From Vibrio sp. 10N.286.49.B1 (lineage in GTDB: Bacteria; Pseudomonadota; Gammaproteobacteria; Enterobacterales; Vibrionaceae), in contig NZ_MCUW01000014.1 of NCBI RefSeq assembly GCF_002873335.1, positions 18,707-82,706 of the forward strand: DNA of 64,000 bases, written 5' to 3'. This document shows, in pieces, positions 1 to 10,549 of the stretch (positions are counted from its first letter, which is position 1; every line of letters starts with the position of its first letter). The notes under the pieces were generated by a model. The model saw only the letters and a list, made by a program, of their open reading frames with translations. It did not search any database and had not been told where the DNA came from. The position numbers and the translations under genes were made by a program.

Positions 1-1069
1 GAAACTCATCCGGTTGATGGGCCTGGTCGATTGAGCCCGGACCTAGCACCAGTGTCGGGCATAACTCTTGTAAGAACGGTGCTTCAGTACAGTAATTTAC
101 CGTATCCGACGGGGTCTCACACAGGCTTTCCATTCCAGCCACAAACGGGTGCTGATGATCGCACTCATAACCAGGGATAGGCTCATGCAATGCTGTGATG
201 GTTAAGCGTCCTGGCCATTTTGCCTCCACTTCTTTCAGCGCATTTCTAAGCATATTATCCAAGCCATCAAGGCTAATGCCCGGCAGTGGGCGAACATCGT
301 AGTGCAGCTCGCAGCACCCACAGATTCGGTTGGCACTGTCGCCACCGTGGATGTGTCCCAAGTTTAACGTTGGGCTAGGGATAGCAAAACCAGGGTGGTG
401 GTATTCTTTGACGAGCTTGTCACGCAGTTTCATCATCGCGAACATGACCTCATGCATGATCTCGATAGCATTGACGCCAAGCGCAGGATCGGACGAGTGA
501 CCAGACTTTCCTGTCACGCGAATAGCGTTTGCTACGTGTCCTTTGTGGCCGCGAATCGGCACGAGGTTAGTCGGTTCGCCGATGATGCAGTAATCTGGTT
601 TAAAGGGGGCGGTTTCCGTGAAGTGTCTTGCCCCGAGCATCGTCGTTTCTTCGTCACAGGTTGCGAGGACGTAGAGGGGCTTGGTTTGCTTGCTCCAGTC
701 TATTTTCTTGACGGCTTCATAAATGAACGCAAAGAACCCTTTCATATCAGCCGTGCCTAACCCATAAAAGCGATTGTCTTTTTCTGTGAGTTGGTGAGGA
801 TTGAAACTCCAGCGTCCCTCATCAAAAGGAACGGTATCACTGTGGCCAGCAAGAAGTAGCCCGCCTTCGCCTTGGCCTTTCTTAGCAATCATGTTGAATT
901 TATTGGGCTCCACTTCCTCGACCTCGACACTAAAGCCAAGGTCTTTCATCCATGTCGCCAGTTTTTCGATGACTTTTTCGTTGCCATGGTCCCAGCTTGG
1001 GTCGGTAGAACTGATAGAAGGAGTACTGATTAGGCCTTTGTAGACCTCTAAGAATGTTGGCAATTGCAT
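1..1069 (-). CDS. argE: Acetylornithine deacetylase (3' end missing)
   Basis: Zinc/cobalt peptidase-family (M20) enzyme that hydrolyses N2-acetylornithine to ornithine and acetate in cytoplasmic arginine synthesis. Translating the complement from the ATG at 1069 gives an open frame to the window edge, about 356 codons. Metal-site motifs are visible: GHSDTVPF (His76, Asp78), GTADMKG (Asp108) and DEETTMLG (catalytic/metal Glu140-Glu141). The family is usually about 380 residues, so only the last few dozen codons fall outside the window. It is divergent from argC across a gap of about 155 bp that carries an ARG-box-like site, the usual argE/argCBGH arrangement. Confidence 0.96.
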   Translation of the reverse strand, partial: MQLPTFLEVYKGLISTPSISSTDPSWDHGNEKVIEKLATWMKDLGFSVEVEEVEPNKFNMIAKKGQGEGGLLLAGHSDTVPFDEGRWSFNPHQLTEKDNRFYGLGTADMKGFFAFIYEAVKKIDWSKQTKPLYVLATCDEETTMLGARHFTETAPFKPDYCIIGEPTNLVPIRGHKGHVANAIRVTGKSGHSSDPALGVNAIEIMHEVMFAMMKLRDKLVKEYHHPGFAIPSPTLNLGHIHGGDSANRICGCCELHYDVRPLPGISLDGLDNMLRNALKEVEAKWPGRLTITALHEPIPGYECDHQHPFVAGMESLCETPSDTVNYCTEAPFLQELCPTLVLGPGSIDQAHQPDEF

Positions 1070-1135
1070 ATTATCTTCACTTCTACTGTTGACAGATTAA
1101 CTCTAAGACGGTAAAACACATATTAAATCATAATT

Positions 1136-1174
1136 AATGAATAAAAAATCAGTTAATGCGTATTTTTTTAGATT
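1136..1174. promoter_or_regulatory. Candidate ArgR (ARG box) operator between argE and argC
   Basis: The segment TGAATAAAAAATCA (1138-1151) matches 9 of 10 fixed positions of the gamma-proteobacterial ARG box (TGAAT-N4-ATTCA). A second, much weaker element begins 21 bp later (1159), the spacing of tandem ARG boxes in Escherichia coli. Its placement in the divergent argE-argC gap fits arginine repression of both directions. The match was made by eye and binding is inferred. Confidence 0.6.
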
Positions 1175-1224
1175 TATAGTCATTAGTTGATATGTTTAAG
1201 TCTGACGAAAATGGATGTAGATAG

Positions 1225-2229
1225 ATGTTGAAAACCACCATTATTGGCGCCACCGGTTATACAGGAGCTGAACTCGCTCTGATGGTCACCAAACACCCGG
1301 AGCTTACGCTATCAGGTTTATACGTGTCCGCCAATAGTGTGGATGCGGGTAAACCGATTTCACAACTGCACGGTAAGCTGGCTGGTATTGTTGATGACAG
1401 CGTTCAACCCTTGATTGATGTTGAAAAAGTGGCCAGTGAGAGCGATGTGGTTTTTCTCGCGACGGCCCATGAAGTGAGCCATGACTTAGCCCCTGTATTT
1501 TTAGAGCAAGGCTGCCAGGTCTTTGATTTATCTGGAGCGTATCGGGTAAAAGGCGATGATTTTTATACAACATTTTATGGCTTCGAACATCAGCACGCCC
1601 AATGGCTAGATAAAGCCGCATATGGGCTGGCGGAATGGAACGCTGCCGACATCCAAGCCGCGCAGCTCGTTGCGGTTGCGGGTTGTTATCCAACAGCCTC
1701 ACAGTTGGCCATTAAGCCGCTTGTTGAAGCGAATCTAATTGATACGCAAGTTTGGCCGGTGATCAATGCAACCAGTGGTGTGACAGGCGCGGGTCGTAAA
1801 GCAACAACAAACAATAGCTTTTGTGAAGTGAGCTTGCAGCCGTACGGGTTGTTCACCCACAGACATCAACCTGAAATGGCAACGCACCTAGGTTGTGAAG
1901 TGATTTTTAATCCGCATCTTGGCAATTTTAAACGCGGTATTCTTGCCACGATTACCATGAAGCTGGCAGATGGAGTGAGTGTTGAACAGGTACAGCAGGC
2001 CTTTGAAGGCGCGTATTCTGACCAGCCTTGCGTACGCATCAAAGCGGACAGTATTCCAAGAATTCAAGACGTAGAGTACACCCCGTTTTGTGATATCGGT
2101 TGGAAGGTACAAGGGCAACATATTATTGTCGTCTCCGCGATAGATAATTTATTGAAAGGCGCATCAAGCCAAGCGATGCAGTGCTTGAACATTAAGAATC
2201 AATTTCCCCAGCTGACTTCGCTGGTATAG
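1225..2229 (+). CDS. argC: N-acetyl-gamma-glutamyl-phosphate reductase
   Basis: NADPH-dependent reduction of N-acetylglutamyl phosphate to the semialdehyde, third step of arginine synthesis. The 334-residue protein has the N-terminal nucleotide-binding motif GATGYTGAE (residues 8-16) and the active-site cysteine in VAGCYPTA (Cys154), with a normal length for the family. It is first in the argCBGH direction, 14 bp ahead of argB, and faces argE. The ATG at 1225 lacks a strong ribosome-binding site but gives the expected N-terminus. Confidence 0.98.
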   Translation: MLKTTIIGATGYTGAELALMVTKHPELTLSGLYVSANSVDAGKPISQLHGKLAGIVDDSVQPLIDVEKVASESDVVFLATAHEVSHDLAPVFLEQGCQVFDLSGAYRVKGDDFYTTFYGFEHQHAQWLDKAAYGLAEWNAADIQAAQLVAVAGCYPTASQLAIKPLVEANLIDTQVWPVINATSGVTGAGRKATTNNSFCEVSLQPYGLFTHRHQPEMATHLGCEVIFNPHLGNFKRGILATITMKLADGVSVEQVQQAFEGAYSDQPCVRIKADSIPRIQDVEYTPFCDIGWKVQGQHIIVVSAIDNLLKGASSQAMQCLNIKNQFPQLTSLV

Positions 2230-2243
2230 GGCAGGAGAGCACT

Positions 2244-3056
2244 ATGAGTTTGAACCAACAAGAATCGACATCGTTATCTTCTATGCCTTTAGTCATCAAG
2301 CTGGGTGGCGCAGCGTTATCGTGCACACAGACATTGAATCAACTGTTTGTTGCGATTTCGAATTATCAGAAACAAGCCGAGCGTGAGATCGTTATTGTGC
2401 ACGGTGGCGGTTATCTTGTGGATGACCTGATGCAGAAGTTGAACCTTCCAACAGAAAAGAAGCAGGGTTTACGTGTCACGCCTTATGATCAGATTCCACT
2501 GATTGCTGGTGCCTTAGCTGGCACGGCGAATAAACTCCTACAAGGTGATGCAATCAAAGCGGGATTGAACGCTGTGGGCTTGAGCCTTGCTGACGGCGGA
2601 TTGTGTGAAGTGACGGAGTTGAACCCTGAACTTGGCGCTGTTGGTAATGCACAACCTGGAAACCCAGCCGTGTTACAAGCCATTTTAAAAACAGGCGCGC
2701 TGCCAATCATTAGTTCAATCGGTCTTGATAATAATGGCCAACTGATGAATGTTAATGCCGATCAAGCCGCGGTTGCCGTTGCTGGTGCTTTGGACGCTGA
2801 ATTAGTTCTGCTGTCGGATGTGAGTGGTGTACTGGACGGCAAGGGTCACTTGCTACCGACGCTGACTCAAGAGCAAGCGGATGCATTAATCAAGGGGCAT
2901 GTGATTACCGATGGCATGATTGTTAAGGTTCAAGCTGCGCTGCAGGCTGCCAGTGAGCTAGGCCGCCCGATTGAAGTGGCAACGTGGCGTTATCCTGAAA
3001 AATTAATTGACCTGTTTGCTGGCAAAAGCATCGGGACTCAGTTTGTACCAAACTAG
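2244..3056 (+). CDS. argB: Acetylglutamate kinase
   Basis: Amino-acid kinase that phosphorylates N-acetylglutamate with ATP. The 270-residue protein has the family core KLGGAAL (residues 19-25), VHGGG near residue 53 and a C-terminal [19 protein letters not shown] region. A good AGGAG lies 7 bp before the ATG at 2244, so the N-terminus carries about 13 extra residues compared with short family members; an internal ATG just before PLVIKLGG is the alternative start. It closely follows argC and is probably co-transcribed with it. Confidence 0.97.
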   Translation: MSLNQQESTSLSSMPLVIKLGGAALSCTQTLNQLFVAISNYQKQAEREIVIVHGGGYLVDDLMQKLNLPTEKKQGLRVTPYDQIPLIAGALAGTANKLLQGDAIKAGLNAVGLSLADGGLCEVTELNPELGAVGNAQPGNPAVLQAILKTGALPIISSIGLDNNGQLMNVNADQAAVAVAGALDAELVLLSDVSGVLDGKGHLLPTLTQEQADALIKGHVITDGMIVKVQAALQAASELGRPIEVATWRYPEKLIDLFAGKSIGTQFVPN

Positions 3057-3187
3057 TGTATAACTAGCTAATTAGTTGAATTGATTTATTAAACAACGTT
3101 TAGCCAACCAGGCTGACGATAACCAAATCTAGACTGTGTGGCGATAGGCGGCACAGTGAAATGAATAGACAAAACCAAATTTAAAAC

Positions 3188-3217
3188 CCGAGACGCTGAC
3201 CGCCAATTCAGGCTCGG
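3188..3217 (+). other. Leader hairpin before argG
   Basis: A nested inverted repeat (CCGAG 3188-3192 with CTCGG 3213-3217; CTGA 3196-3199 with TCAG 3208-3211) lies just upstream of the argG ribosome-binding site in the 178-bp argB-argG gap. It has no T tract, so it resembles an mRNA leader or processing structure more than a terminator. Function is unknown. Confidence 0.35.
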
Positions 3218-3234
3218 ACATTAGGAGAGAAACC

Positions 3235-4455
3235 ATGAGCAAGAAAGCAGTAAAGAAAGTTGTTGTAGCCTATTCTGGCGGTCTTGATACTTCCGTTATC
3301 ATTCCGTGGCTAAAAGAAAACTACGATTGTGAGGTTGTCGCATTTGTGGCTGATGTCGGTCAAGGTGAGCAAGAGCTCATTGGCATTGAAGAAAAAGCAA
3401 AAGCATCGGGCGCGTCGGAGTGTTACATCGCTGACCTAAAAGAAGAAATGGTGTCAGAGTATATTTACCCAACCCTTAAAACGGGCGCATACTATGAGGG
3501 TAAATACCTACTTGGTACGTCAATGGCTCGTCCAATCATTGCTAAAGCACAGGTTGAAGTCGCACGTAAAGTAGGGGCAGATGCTTTGTGCCACGGTTGT
3601 ACCGGTAAGGGGAACGACCAAGTACGTTTTGAAGGGGCATTTGCCGCGCTAGCACCCGATTTACACGTTATTGCCCCTTGGCGCGAATGGGACTTAGTGA
3701 GCCGTGAAGAATGTCTCGATTACCTAGCGGAACGTAATATTCCTTGTACGGCATCGCTAACGAAAATCTACTCACGTGATGCAAATGCATGGCACATCTC
3801 AACAGAAGGTGGCGTGTTAGAAGATACATGGAATGCGCCTAACGATGATTGCTGGGATTGGACTGTGGATCCAGAGCAAGCACCTAATGAATCTGAATCT
3901 GTGACAGTACAAGTAGTGAAAGGTGAAGTGGTTGCGGTTGATGGCGAGACGATGACCCCATATAACGCACTGGTTTACCTGAATGAAAAGGGCGCTAAGC
4001 ATGGTGTGGGTCGTATCGACATCGTTGAGAACCGTTTAGTGGGCATGAAGTCTCGTGGTTGTTATGAAACTCCAGGTGGCACCATCATGATGGAAGCGTT
4101 GCGTGCGGTTGAGCAGTTGGTGTTGGATAAAGCCGCATTTGAATTCCGTGAAGAGCTTGGCGTGAAAGCTTCTCACCTCGTTTATGACGGTCGTTGGTTT
4201 ACCCCGCTGTGCAAATCTATCCTTGCAGCAAGCGAAGAGTTGGCGCAAGACGTCAATGGTGAGGTTGTGATTAAGCTTTACAAAGGCCAAGCTACCGTGA
4301 CGCAAAAGCGTTCTGACAATAGCTTGTACTCAGAAGAGTTCGCTACCTTTGGTGAAGATGAGGTCTACGACCAAAGCCACGCAGAAGGCTTCATCCGTTT
4401 GTATTCACTTTCAAGTCGTATCAGAGCGTTGAATGAGGCGAAGAAAAACAAATAA
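3235..4455 (+). CDS. argG: Argininosuccinate synthase
   Basis: Joins citrulline and aspartate with ATP to give argininosuccinate. The 406-residue protein starts [15 protein letters not shown], the N-type ATP-pyrophosphatase loop (SGGLDTS), and carries the conserved stretches [12 protein letters not shown] and [14 protein letters not shown]. An AGGAGAGAAACC ribosome-binding site precedes the ATG. It sits 178 bp after argB and ahead of a strong terminator, so argC-argB-argG look like one transcript, possibly with an extra promoter before argG. Confidence 0.98.
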   Translation: MSKKAVKKVVVAYSGGLDTSVIIPWLKENYDCEVVAFVADVGQGEQELIGIEEKAKASGASECYIADLKEEMVSEYIYPTLKTGAYYEGKYLLGTSMARPIIAKAQVEVARKVGADALCHGCTGKGNDQVRFEGAFAALAPDLHVIAPWREWDLVSREECLDYLAERNIPCTASLTKIYSRDANAWHISTEGGVLEDTWNAPNDDCWDWTVDPEQAPNESESVTVQVVKGEVVAVDGETMTPYNALVYLNEKGAKHGVGRIDIVENRLVGMKSRGCYETPGGTIMMEALRAVEQLVLDKAAFEFREELGVKASHLVYDGRWFTPLCKSILAASEELAQDVNGEVVIKLYKGQATVTQKRSDNSLYSEEFATFGEDEVYDQSHAEGFIRLYSLSSRIRALNEAKKNK

Positions 4456-4484
4456 TGCCATTGGTTGCTATTTGAATTAAGGTT

Positions 4485-4517
4485 AACCCACTTGCTTTGC
4501 AAGTGGGTTTCTTGTTT
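4485..4517 (+). terminator. Rho-independent terminator after argG
   Basis: A perfect 11-bp stem (AACCCACTTGC with GCAAGTGGGTT, loop TTT) is followed by a T-rich stretch. It lies 30 bp after the argG stop codon and separates argG from argH, implying that argH has its own promoter or is reached by read-through. Confidence 0.85.
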
Positions 4518-4549
4518 TAGAGAGACTAAAAAATAACACAGTAGATATT

Positions 4550-4588
4550 TATGAATAATTATGTGAAATAAGTGAATTTTTACTTTAT
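4550..4588. promoter_or_regulatory. Possible tandem ARG boxes upstream of argH
   Basis: Two TGAAT half-boxes (starting 4552 and 4573) each followed by A/T-rich sequence are exactly 21 bp apart, the centre spacing of tandem ArgR sites. The right halves (ATGTG, ACTTT) are poor matches to ATTCA, so the call is tentative. The location after the argG terminator would give argH separate arginine control. Confidence 0.4.
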
Positions 4589-4614
4589 TTTCTTTTTGAT
4601 TTGCCGTAAGTTGA

Positions 4615-6570
<1,956 letters not shown>

Positions 6571-6700
6571 CTTGTTGAATTGTAATGTTATAATTTGATG
6601 GTCGAAAATAATTCAAGAAAAGATCATTTTTTTGGGAACCAATGAGAAAAAGCCCGGTCTATTAAAGTACCACTGCTTTTTCTTAGAAGAATCTAAGAAG

Positions 6701-6737
6701 GCCCCAGGTCAGATTTGACACTGGGGCTTTTTTCTTT
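6701..6737. terminator. Terminator between argH and the lpd-like gene
   Basis: GCCCCAG (6701-6707) pairs with CTGGGGC (6721-6727), with an inner GTCA/TGAC extension, followed by TTTTTTCTTTTT. It lies 130 bp past argH and probably ends that transcript. Its role for the opposing gene is less clear. Confidence 0.75.
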
Positions 6738-6817
6738 TTAGCGGTAAGTAACCTCATTGCCATGTATACCCATTCCTCTTCGTATGCGCTGCCTTTTATC
6801 TCTTCTCGCTCTACTTT

Positions 6818-6842
6818 CCTGACCTGACCTGACCTGACCTGA
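6818..6842. repeat. CCTGA pentanucleotide tandem repeat, five copies
   Basis: Five uninterrupted CCTGA units in the convergent argH/lpd-like gap. It is a short simple-sequence repeat outside any credible gene, so copy-number change would not alter a protein. Confidence 0.85.
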
Positions 6843-6995
6843 CCTACATTTGTTTGCCCAAAGACAAAAGATTTAGCGTAGCGACAAAAAAACGCCAAAC
6901 CTATTATGGTTTAGCGCTTATTGGCTTGTCTGCGTATGACTTGCTTCTAGATGACTGGTCTTTATGCTAAAGACGAAGCATCGATCGCGACCTTG

Positions 6996-8450
6996 TTAAC
7001 AACCAGGGCCACAATCCAAGCAGTGCTTGATGGTTTCTGGGCCAAGATGAAGCTTGGCATTCAGGTCTCGAAGCGCGGCTCGAACTCCCTCTTCGATCAC
7101 TGGGTGGTAAAAGGGCATGTCGAGCATATTCGATATGGTCATTTGATTCTGGTGTGCCCATGCGAGTAGGTGCGCTAAGTGCTCCGCATTTGGGCCTATC
7201 ATCTCTGCACCCAAGAATCGACCAGTACCTTGTTCGCCATAGACGTGCAGAATACCTTTATTGCGCAGCATGACTCGAGATCGCCCTTGGCTCTCAAATG
7301 ACACTTCGCCCGTGGCAAAACAACCACAATTCCCGAGGCGTTGCTCAAGTTGCTTAAACGACTCACCGACCATGGCGATCTGTGGATCGGAGAATACCGC
7401 GGAAATGGTACTTCTTCGCAGACCCGCACGGATGTCAGGAAAACGCCCGGCATTATCGCCTGCAATACGGCCTTGATCGGCGGCTTCATGTAATAATGGA
7501 AGCTGATTGCTGGCATCACCGGAAATAAATATATTACTGGCCGACGTTTGTAGCGTGTAGTGATCGGCGGTAGGGACACCACGTTCATCGAGCTCAACCG
7601 TGGTGTTTTCAAGCGATAGCTTGTCAACGTTTGGTCGACGCCCCGTTGCCGCTAACACATAGTCCACAACAAACGTTTCAAGGTTACCCTCAAGGTTGAT
7701 GAATTGAATCTCGACTTTATCGCCTTCGATACGCTTCATGCTCTCTACTTTGACATCGGCATCAAGGTAGAACTCTTCTTGGAAGGCATTGTTGGCGTAA
7801 TTCATGACGTCAGGGTCAGTTAATGGTCCTACTTGCCCACCCAGTCCAAATACCTTGGTTTTAACCCCAAGACGGTGCAAGGCCTGTCCTAGTTCAAGAC
7901 CGATTACGCCAGGGCCAAAGACGGCGATGGATTCAGGCAGGTCATCCCAATCGAAGACGTTGTCGTTGACGATCAATCGGTCACCAAGCTCGTTCCATAC
8001 GCCAGGGTAGGCTGGACGTGATCCAGTGGCGATAACGATACGTTCTGCGGTGATCGTGGTGTGTCCATCAACCAGCAGCGTATTGTTATCAAGGAATGTG
8101 GCATAGCCGGAGATCTTATCCTCTGCGGGGATCTCATCGACACCTTCTAGAACAAAACCCACAAAGCGATCGCGTTCGCTTTTGATGCGAGCCATGACTT
8201 CCTTACCATTGATGATGGTTTCACCCTGCGGGTAAATCCCAAAACCTGGCGCTTTTTCAATTTGGTGTACGCTTTCTGCTGCCGCTATGAGCAACTTTGA
8301 AGGCATGCATCCCACACGAGCACATGTGGTTCCGTAGGGACCACCCTCTATCATAACCACATTATCGGTATGAGCTTTGGCGGCGCGATAGGCACCCAGA
8401 CCGGCGGTGCCACCACCAATAATGGCGACATTTACATTCAATTGTTTCAT
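6996..8450 (-). CDS. Dihydrolipoamide-dehydrogenase-like FAD disulfide oxidoreductase
   Basis: Class I pyridine-nucleotide disulfide oxidoreductase of 484 residues. It shows the FAD motif IIGGGTAGLGA (10-20), the redox pair CARVGC (Cys43, Cys48), a second dinucleotide fold near VFGPGVIGLELGQAL, and the dimer-interface His-Glu motif YHPVIEEG. Family members reduce lipoyl groups or other disulfides with NAD(P)H. It lies downstream of the peroxiredoxin-glutaredoxin gene on the same strand (110-bp gap) next to oxyR, so a role in supplying electrons for peroxide defence is a plausible inference. The C-terminus ends CLDCGPGC, a three-cysteine tail I do not associate with ordinary Lpd. Exact substrate is unknown. 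Confidence 0.88.
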   Translation of the reverse strand: MKQLNVNVAIIGGGTAGLGAYRAAKAHTDNVVMIEGGPYGTTCARVGCMPSKLLIAAAESVHQIEKAPGFGIYPQGETIINGKEVMARIKSERDRFVGFVLEGVDEIPAEDKISGYATFLDNNTLLVDGHTTITAERIVIATGSRPAYPGVWNELGDRLIVNDNVFDWDDLPESIAVFGPGVIGLELGQALHRLGVKTKVFGLGGQVGPLTDPDVMNYANNAFQEEFYLDADVKVESMKRIEGDKVEIQFINLEGNLETFVVDYVLAATGRRPNVDKLSLENTTVELDERGVPTADHYTLQTSASNIFISGDASNQLPLLHEAADQGRIAGDNAGRFPDIRAGLRRSTISAVFSDPQIAMVGESFKQLEQRLGNCGCFATGEVSFESQGRSRVMLRNKGILHVYGEQGTGRFLGAEMIGPNAEHLAHLLAWAHQNQMTISNMLDMPFYHPVIEEGVRAALRDLNAKLHLGPETIKHCLDCGPGC

Positions 8451-8560
8451 AGCGGTATCTCTTTAAGCGAAATTGAGGGATTGGAAAGAAGAAGAGGAAA
8501 TGTGCGCTCGTGTTTCTCGCCCAAGTACAGGGTGACTTGGACGAGAAAGTCACGAAGTGG

Positions 8561-9289
8561 TTAGCCTAGGTATGCTTCTAACTCTTCGCTACCGCCAATG
8601 TGCTTACCACCGATGAAGACTTGTGGCACCGTTGTGCGACCGCTGATAGCGCGTAGGCTGACCGTTGTTGCGTCTTTTCCTAATACGACTTCTTCATACT
8701 GAAGACCGTGATCAATCAGGTTTTGTTTCGCTTTAGCGCAGAAAGGACAGCCTGGTTTAGTGAAGACGGTAATCGATTCTTGTGTTTTGTAGTCTGGTGC
8801 AACGTGCTTCAGCATGGTGTCAGCATCAGAAACCTTGAACGGGTCGCCTGGCTCATTTGGTTCAATGAACATTTTTTCTACCACGCCATTTTTCACTAGC
8901 ATGCTATAGCGCCATGAGCGTTTGCCAAAGCCGATGTCATTTTTGTCTACCAACATACCCATACCGTCGGTAAAGTCGCCATTGCCATCAGGGATGAACG
9001 TAATGTTTTCTGCTTCTTGATCCGCTTTCCATGCATTCATAACAAACGTGTCGTTCACCGAAACACAGACGACTTCATCAACACCGTGGTCTTTAAAGAC
9101 AGAGAATAGCTCGTTGTAACGAGGTAGGTGGCTTGATGAACACGTTGGAGTGAAGGCGCCTGGTAGGCTGAATACGATGACGGTTTTATCTTTAAATAGC
9201 TCATCTGTTGTGACGTTAACCCAAGCGTCGCCTTGGCGAGTAGGAAAGGTGACTTGTGGAACTGACTGGCCTTCTTTTGATGCAAACAT
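8561..9289 (-). CDS. Hybrid peroxiredoxin-glutaredoxin (Prx5/Grx)
   Basis: Cytoplasmic thiol peroxidase of 242 residues. The N-terminal ~160 residues are a peroxiredoxin-5-type domain with the peroxidatic cysteine in [14 protein letters not shown] (Cys50). The C-terminal ~75 residues are a glutaredoxin with the CPFC redox motif. The built-in glutaredoxin recycles the peroxidase with glutathione, as described for the Haemophilus hybrid. The start at 9289 is preferred because AGGACATCAT precedes it; an upstream start adds only 7 residues. It is divergent from oxyR and heads a probable operon with the flavoprotein downstream, so OxyR control is likely. Confidence 0.93.
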   Translation of the reverse strand: MFASKEGQSVPQVTFPTRQGDAWVNVTTDELFKDKTVIVFSLPGAFTPTCSSSHLPRYNELFSVFKDHGVDEVVCVSVNDTFVMNAWKADQEAENITFIPDGNGDFTDGMGMLVDKNDIGFGKRSWRYSMLVKNGVVEKMFIEPNEPGDPFKVSDADTMLKHVAPDYKTQESITVFTKPGCPFCAKAKQNLIDHGLQYEEVVLGKDATTVSLRAISGRTTVPQVFIGGKHIGGSEELEAYLG

Positions 9290-9321
9290 ATGATGTCCTT
9301 TTAAATACAATAATTTGGATT

Positions 9322-9336
9322 TGTGAATTATTCACA
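9322..9336. promoter_or_regulatory. Inverted repeat in the prx-oxyR gap
   Basis: TGTGAATTATTCACA is a 7-bp perfect inverted repeat around one central base, 33 bp upstream of the peroxiredoxin-glutaredoxin start. It could be an operator overlapping that promoter. It shares outer TGTGA/TCACA with CRP sites, but the spacer is 5 rather than 6 bp. The regulator is not identifiable from sequence. Confidence 0.4.
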
Positions 9337-9393
9337 TTGAGCTTAGCGGTTGCTGCTCTGTTTCGTTGGGATCATTATCAAAAAAACGCGTTG

Positions 9394-9439
9394 ATAGTTC
9401 CAATCGTTTATTGTTATGGTATTGATAGTTATTTTCTAT
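9394..9439. promoter_or_regulatory. Candidate OxyR binding region ahead of oxyR
   Basis: ATAGTTATTTTCTAT (9425-9439) matches the OxyR half-site pattern ATAG-N7-CTAT, and a second ATAG element (9394-9397, followed by TTCCAATC) lies 31 bp upstream, three helical turns away. It ends 11 bp before the oxyR start, where autorepression would be expected. The spacing departs from the classical 22 bp between half-sites. Confidence 0.45.
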
Positions 9440-9450
9440 CTGAGGTTGCA

Positions 9451-10338
9451 ATGAATATTCGAGACTTTGAATACTTAGTGGCGCTTGCTGAGCACAAGCA
9501 TTTTCGCAAGGCCGCGGAGGCGTGTTTTGTGAGTCAGCCAACGTTAAGCGGACAGATTCGTAAACTCGAAGATGAGATTGGTACGTCATTATTGGAGCGA
9601 AGCAGCCGACGAGTGCTGTTTACTGATCCGGGTTTACAGTTGGTTGAGCAGGCGAGACGCGTACTCAATGAAGTCAAAACCTTTCGGGAAATGGCGACAG
9701 GACAGAGCGGGGAGATGACTGGGCCGATGCACATTGGCTTTATCCCTACGGTAGGTCCATACCTATTGCCGAAAATTGTTCCCCAACTCAAAGAGATGTT
9801 TCCTGAACTCGAATTGTATCTTCATGAGGCACAGACTCACCAATTGGTTAGACAGTTAGAAGAAGGAAAATTGGATTGCCTTGTGCTGGCCTCCGTTGCA
9901 GAGACGGCACCATTCAAAGAGATCGAGGTCTATAATGAGCCACTAAGCATCGCTGTGCCATGTGATCATGAGTGGGCAGGCAAAGCTGAGCTGGATATGT
10001 TGGAACTCAATGGTCGTACAGTACTGGCGCTAGGGGACGGCCATTGTCTGCGAGATCAAGCCTTAGGTTTCTGCTTTGCGGCAGGTGCGAAGGATGATGA
10101 GCGTTTTAAAGCGACAAGCTTAGAAACGCTGCGCAACATGGTAGCAGCAGGCGCTGGGATCACCTTGTTGCCAGAGCTGTCATTGCCGAAAGAAAAGCAA
10201 AAGGATGGGGTGTGTTATGTGAATGCTGTTAATCCCACCCCGTCGAGAAGCTTAGTGTTAGCGTATCGTCCCGGTTCGCCATTGCGAGCACGTTTCGAGA
10301 AAATAGCCGAGGCGATAACAGGTTGTTTGCCTCGTTGA
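9451..10338 (+). CDS. oxyR: Hydrogen-peroxide-sensing LysR-type regulator OxyR
   Basis: The 295-residue protein begins with a LysR helix-turn-helix (residues 1-60, FRKAAEACFVSQPTLSGQIRKLED). In the regulatory domain, the peroxide-sensing cysteines fall exactly at Cys199 and Cys208 in GHCLRDQALGFCF, as in E. coli OxyR. Oxidation forms the 199-208 disulfide and activates antioxidant genes. The ATG at 9451 is chosen because it gives the canonical MNIRDFEYLVAL start and follows TGAGG; an upstream in-frame start would add 65 residues overlapping the divergent gene. It faces the peroxiredoxin-glutaredoxin gene, its probable target. Confidence 0.97.
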   Translation: MNIRDFEYLVALAEHKHFRKAAEACFVSQPTLSGQIRKLEDEIGTSLLERSSRRVLFTDPGLQLVEQARRVLNEVKTFREMATGQSGEMTGPMHIGFIPTVGPYLLPKIVPQLKEMFPELELYLHEAQTHQLVRQLEEGKLDCLVLASVAETAPFKEIEVYNEPLSIAVPCDHEWAGKAELDMLELNGRTVLALGDGHCLRDQALGFCFAAGAKDDERFKATSLETLRNMVAAGAGITLLPELSLPKEKQKDGVCYVNAVNPTPSRSLVLAYRPGSPLRARFEKIAEAITGCLPR

Positions 10339-10366
10339 TGCCTTAAGTTAACTCAATCTATTATTG

Positions 10367-10396
10367 TTGGTGTTGGTGTTGGTGTTGGTGTTGGTG
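10367..10396. repeat. TTGGTG hexanucleotide tandem repeat, five copies
   Basis: Five perfect TTGGTG units follow 28 bp after the oxyR stop codon and precede the shared terminator. It is a non-coding simple-sequence repeat, prone to slippage; no function is evident. Confidence 0.85.
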
Positions 10397-10475
10397 CTGG
10401 TTTTTATCCTATTCCTAGCATTACCTCTAATACCCATACGTTGAAACATTTGGCCTTAAACAAACACGCATAAAA

Positions 10476-10504
10476 AAGCCCTCTAATTACTTAGAGGGCT
10501 TTCT
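10476..10504. terminator. Bidirectional terminator between oxyR and mrcA
   Basis: AAGCCCTCTAA (10476-10486) pairs perfectly with TTAGAGGGCTT (10491-10501) around a TTAC loop, with A-rich sequence upstream for the minus strand. It serves the convergent oxyR and mrcA genes. Confidence 0.85.
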
Positions 10505-10549
10505 GTTACCTATCAAAAGTTTGGTTTGATATTACTCGCCAATAACTGG

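Larger units (their letters stand above)
6571..6995. other. Gene-free gap between argH and the lpd-like gene
   Basis: This 425-bp convergent gap holds a terminator (6701-6735) and a CCTGA pentamer repeat (6818-6842). Small open frames here have no recognisable protein features or ribosome-binding sites. Nothing else is seen. Confidence 0.6.

Noticed and set aside
395..1043. Plus-strand open frames of 80-121 codons inside the argE region
   Set aside because: They run antisense to argE, whose minus-strand translation shows all M20 metal motifs; no ribosome-binding sites or protein-family features.
6683..7169. Small frames in the argH/lpd-like gap
   Set aside because: They overlap a terminator, the pentamer repeat or the flavoprotein gene and have no recognisable domains.
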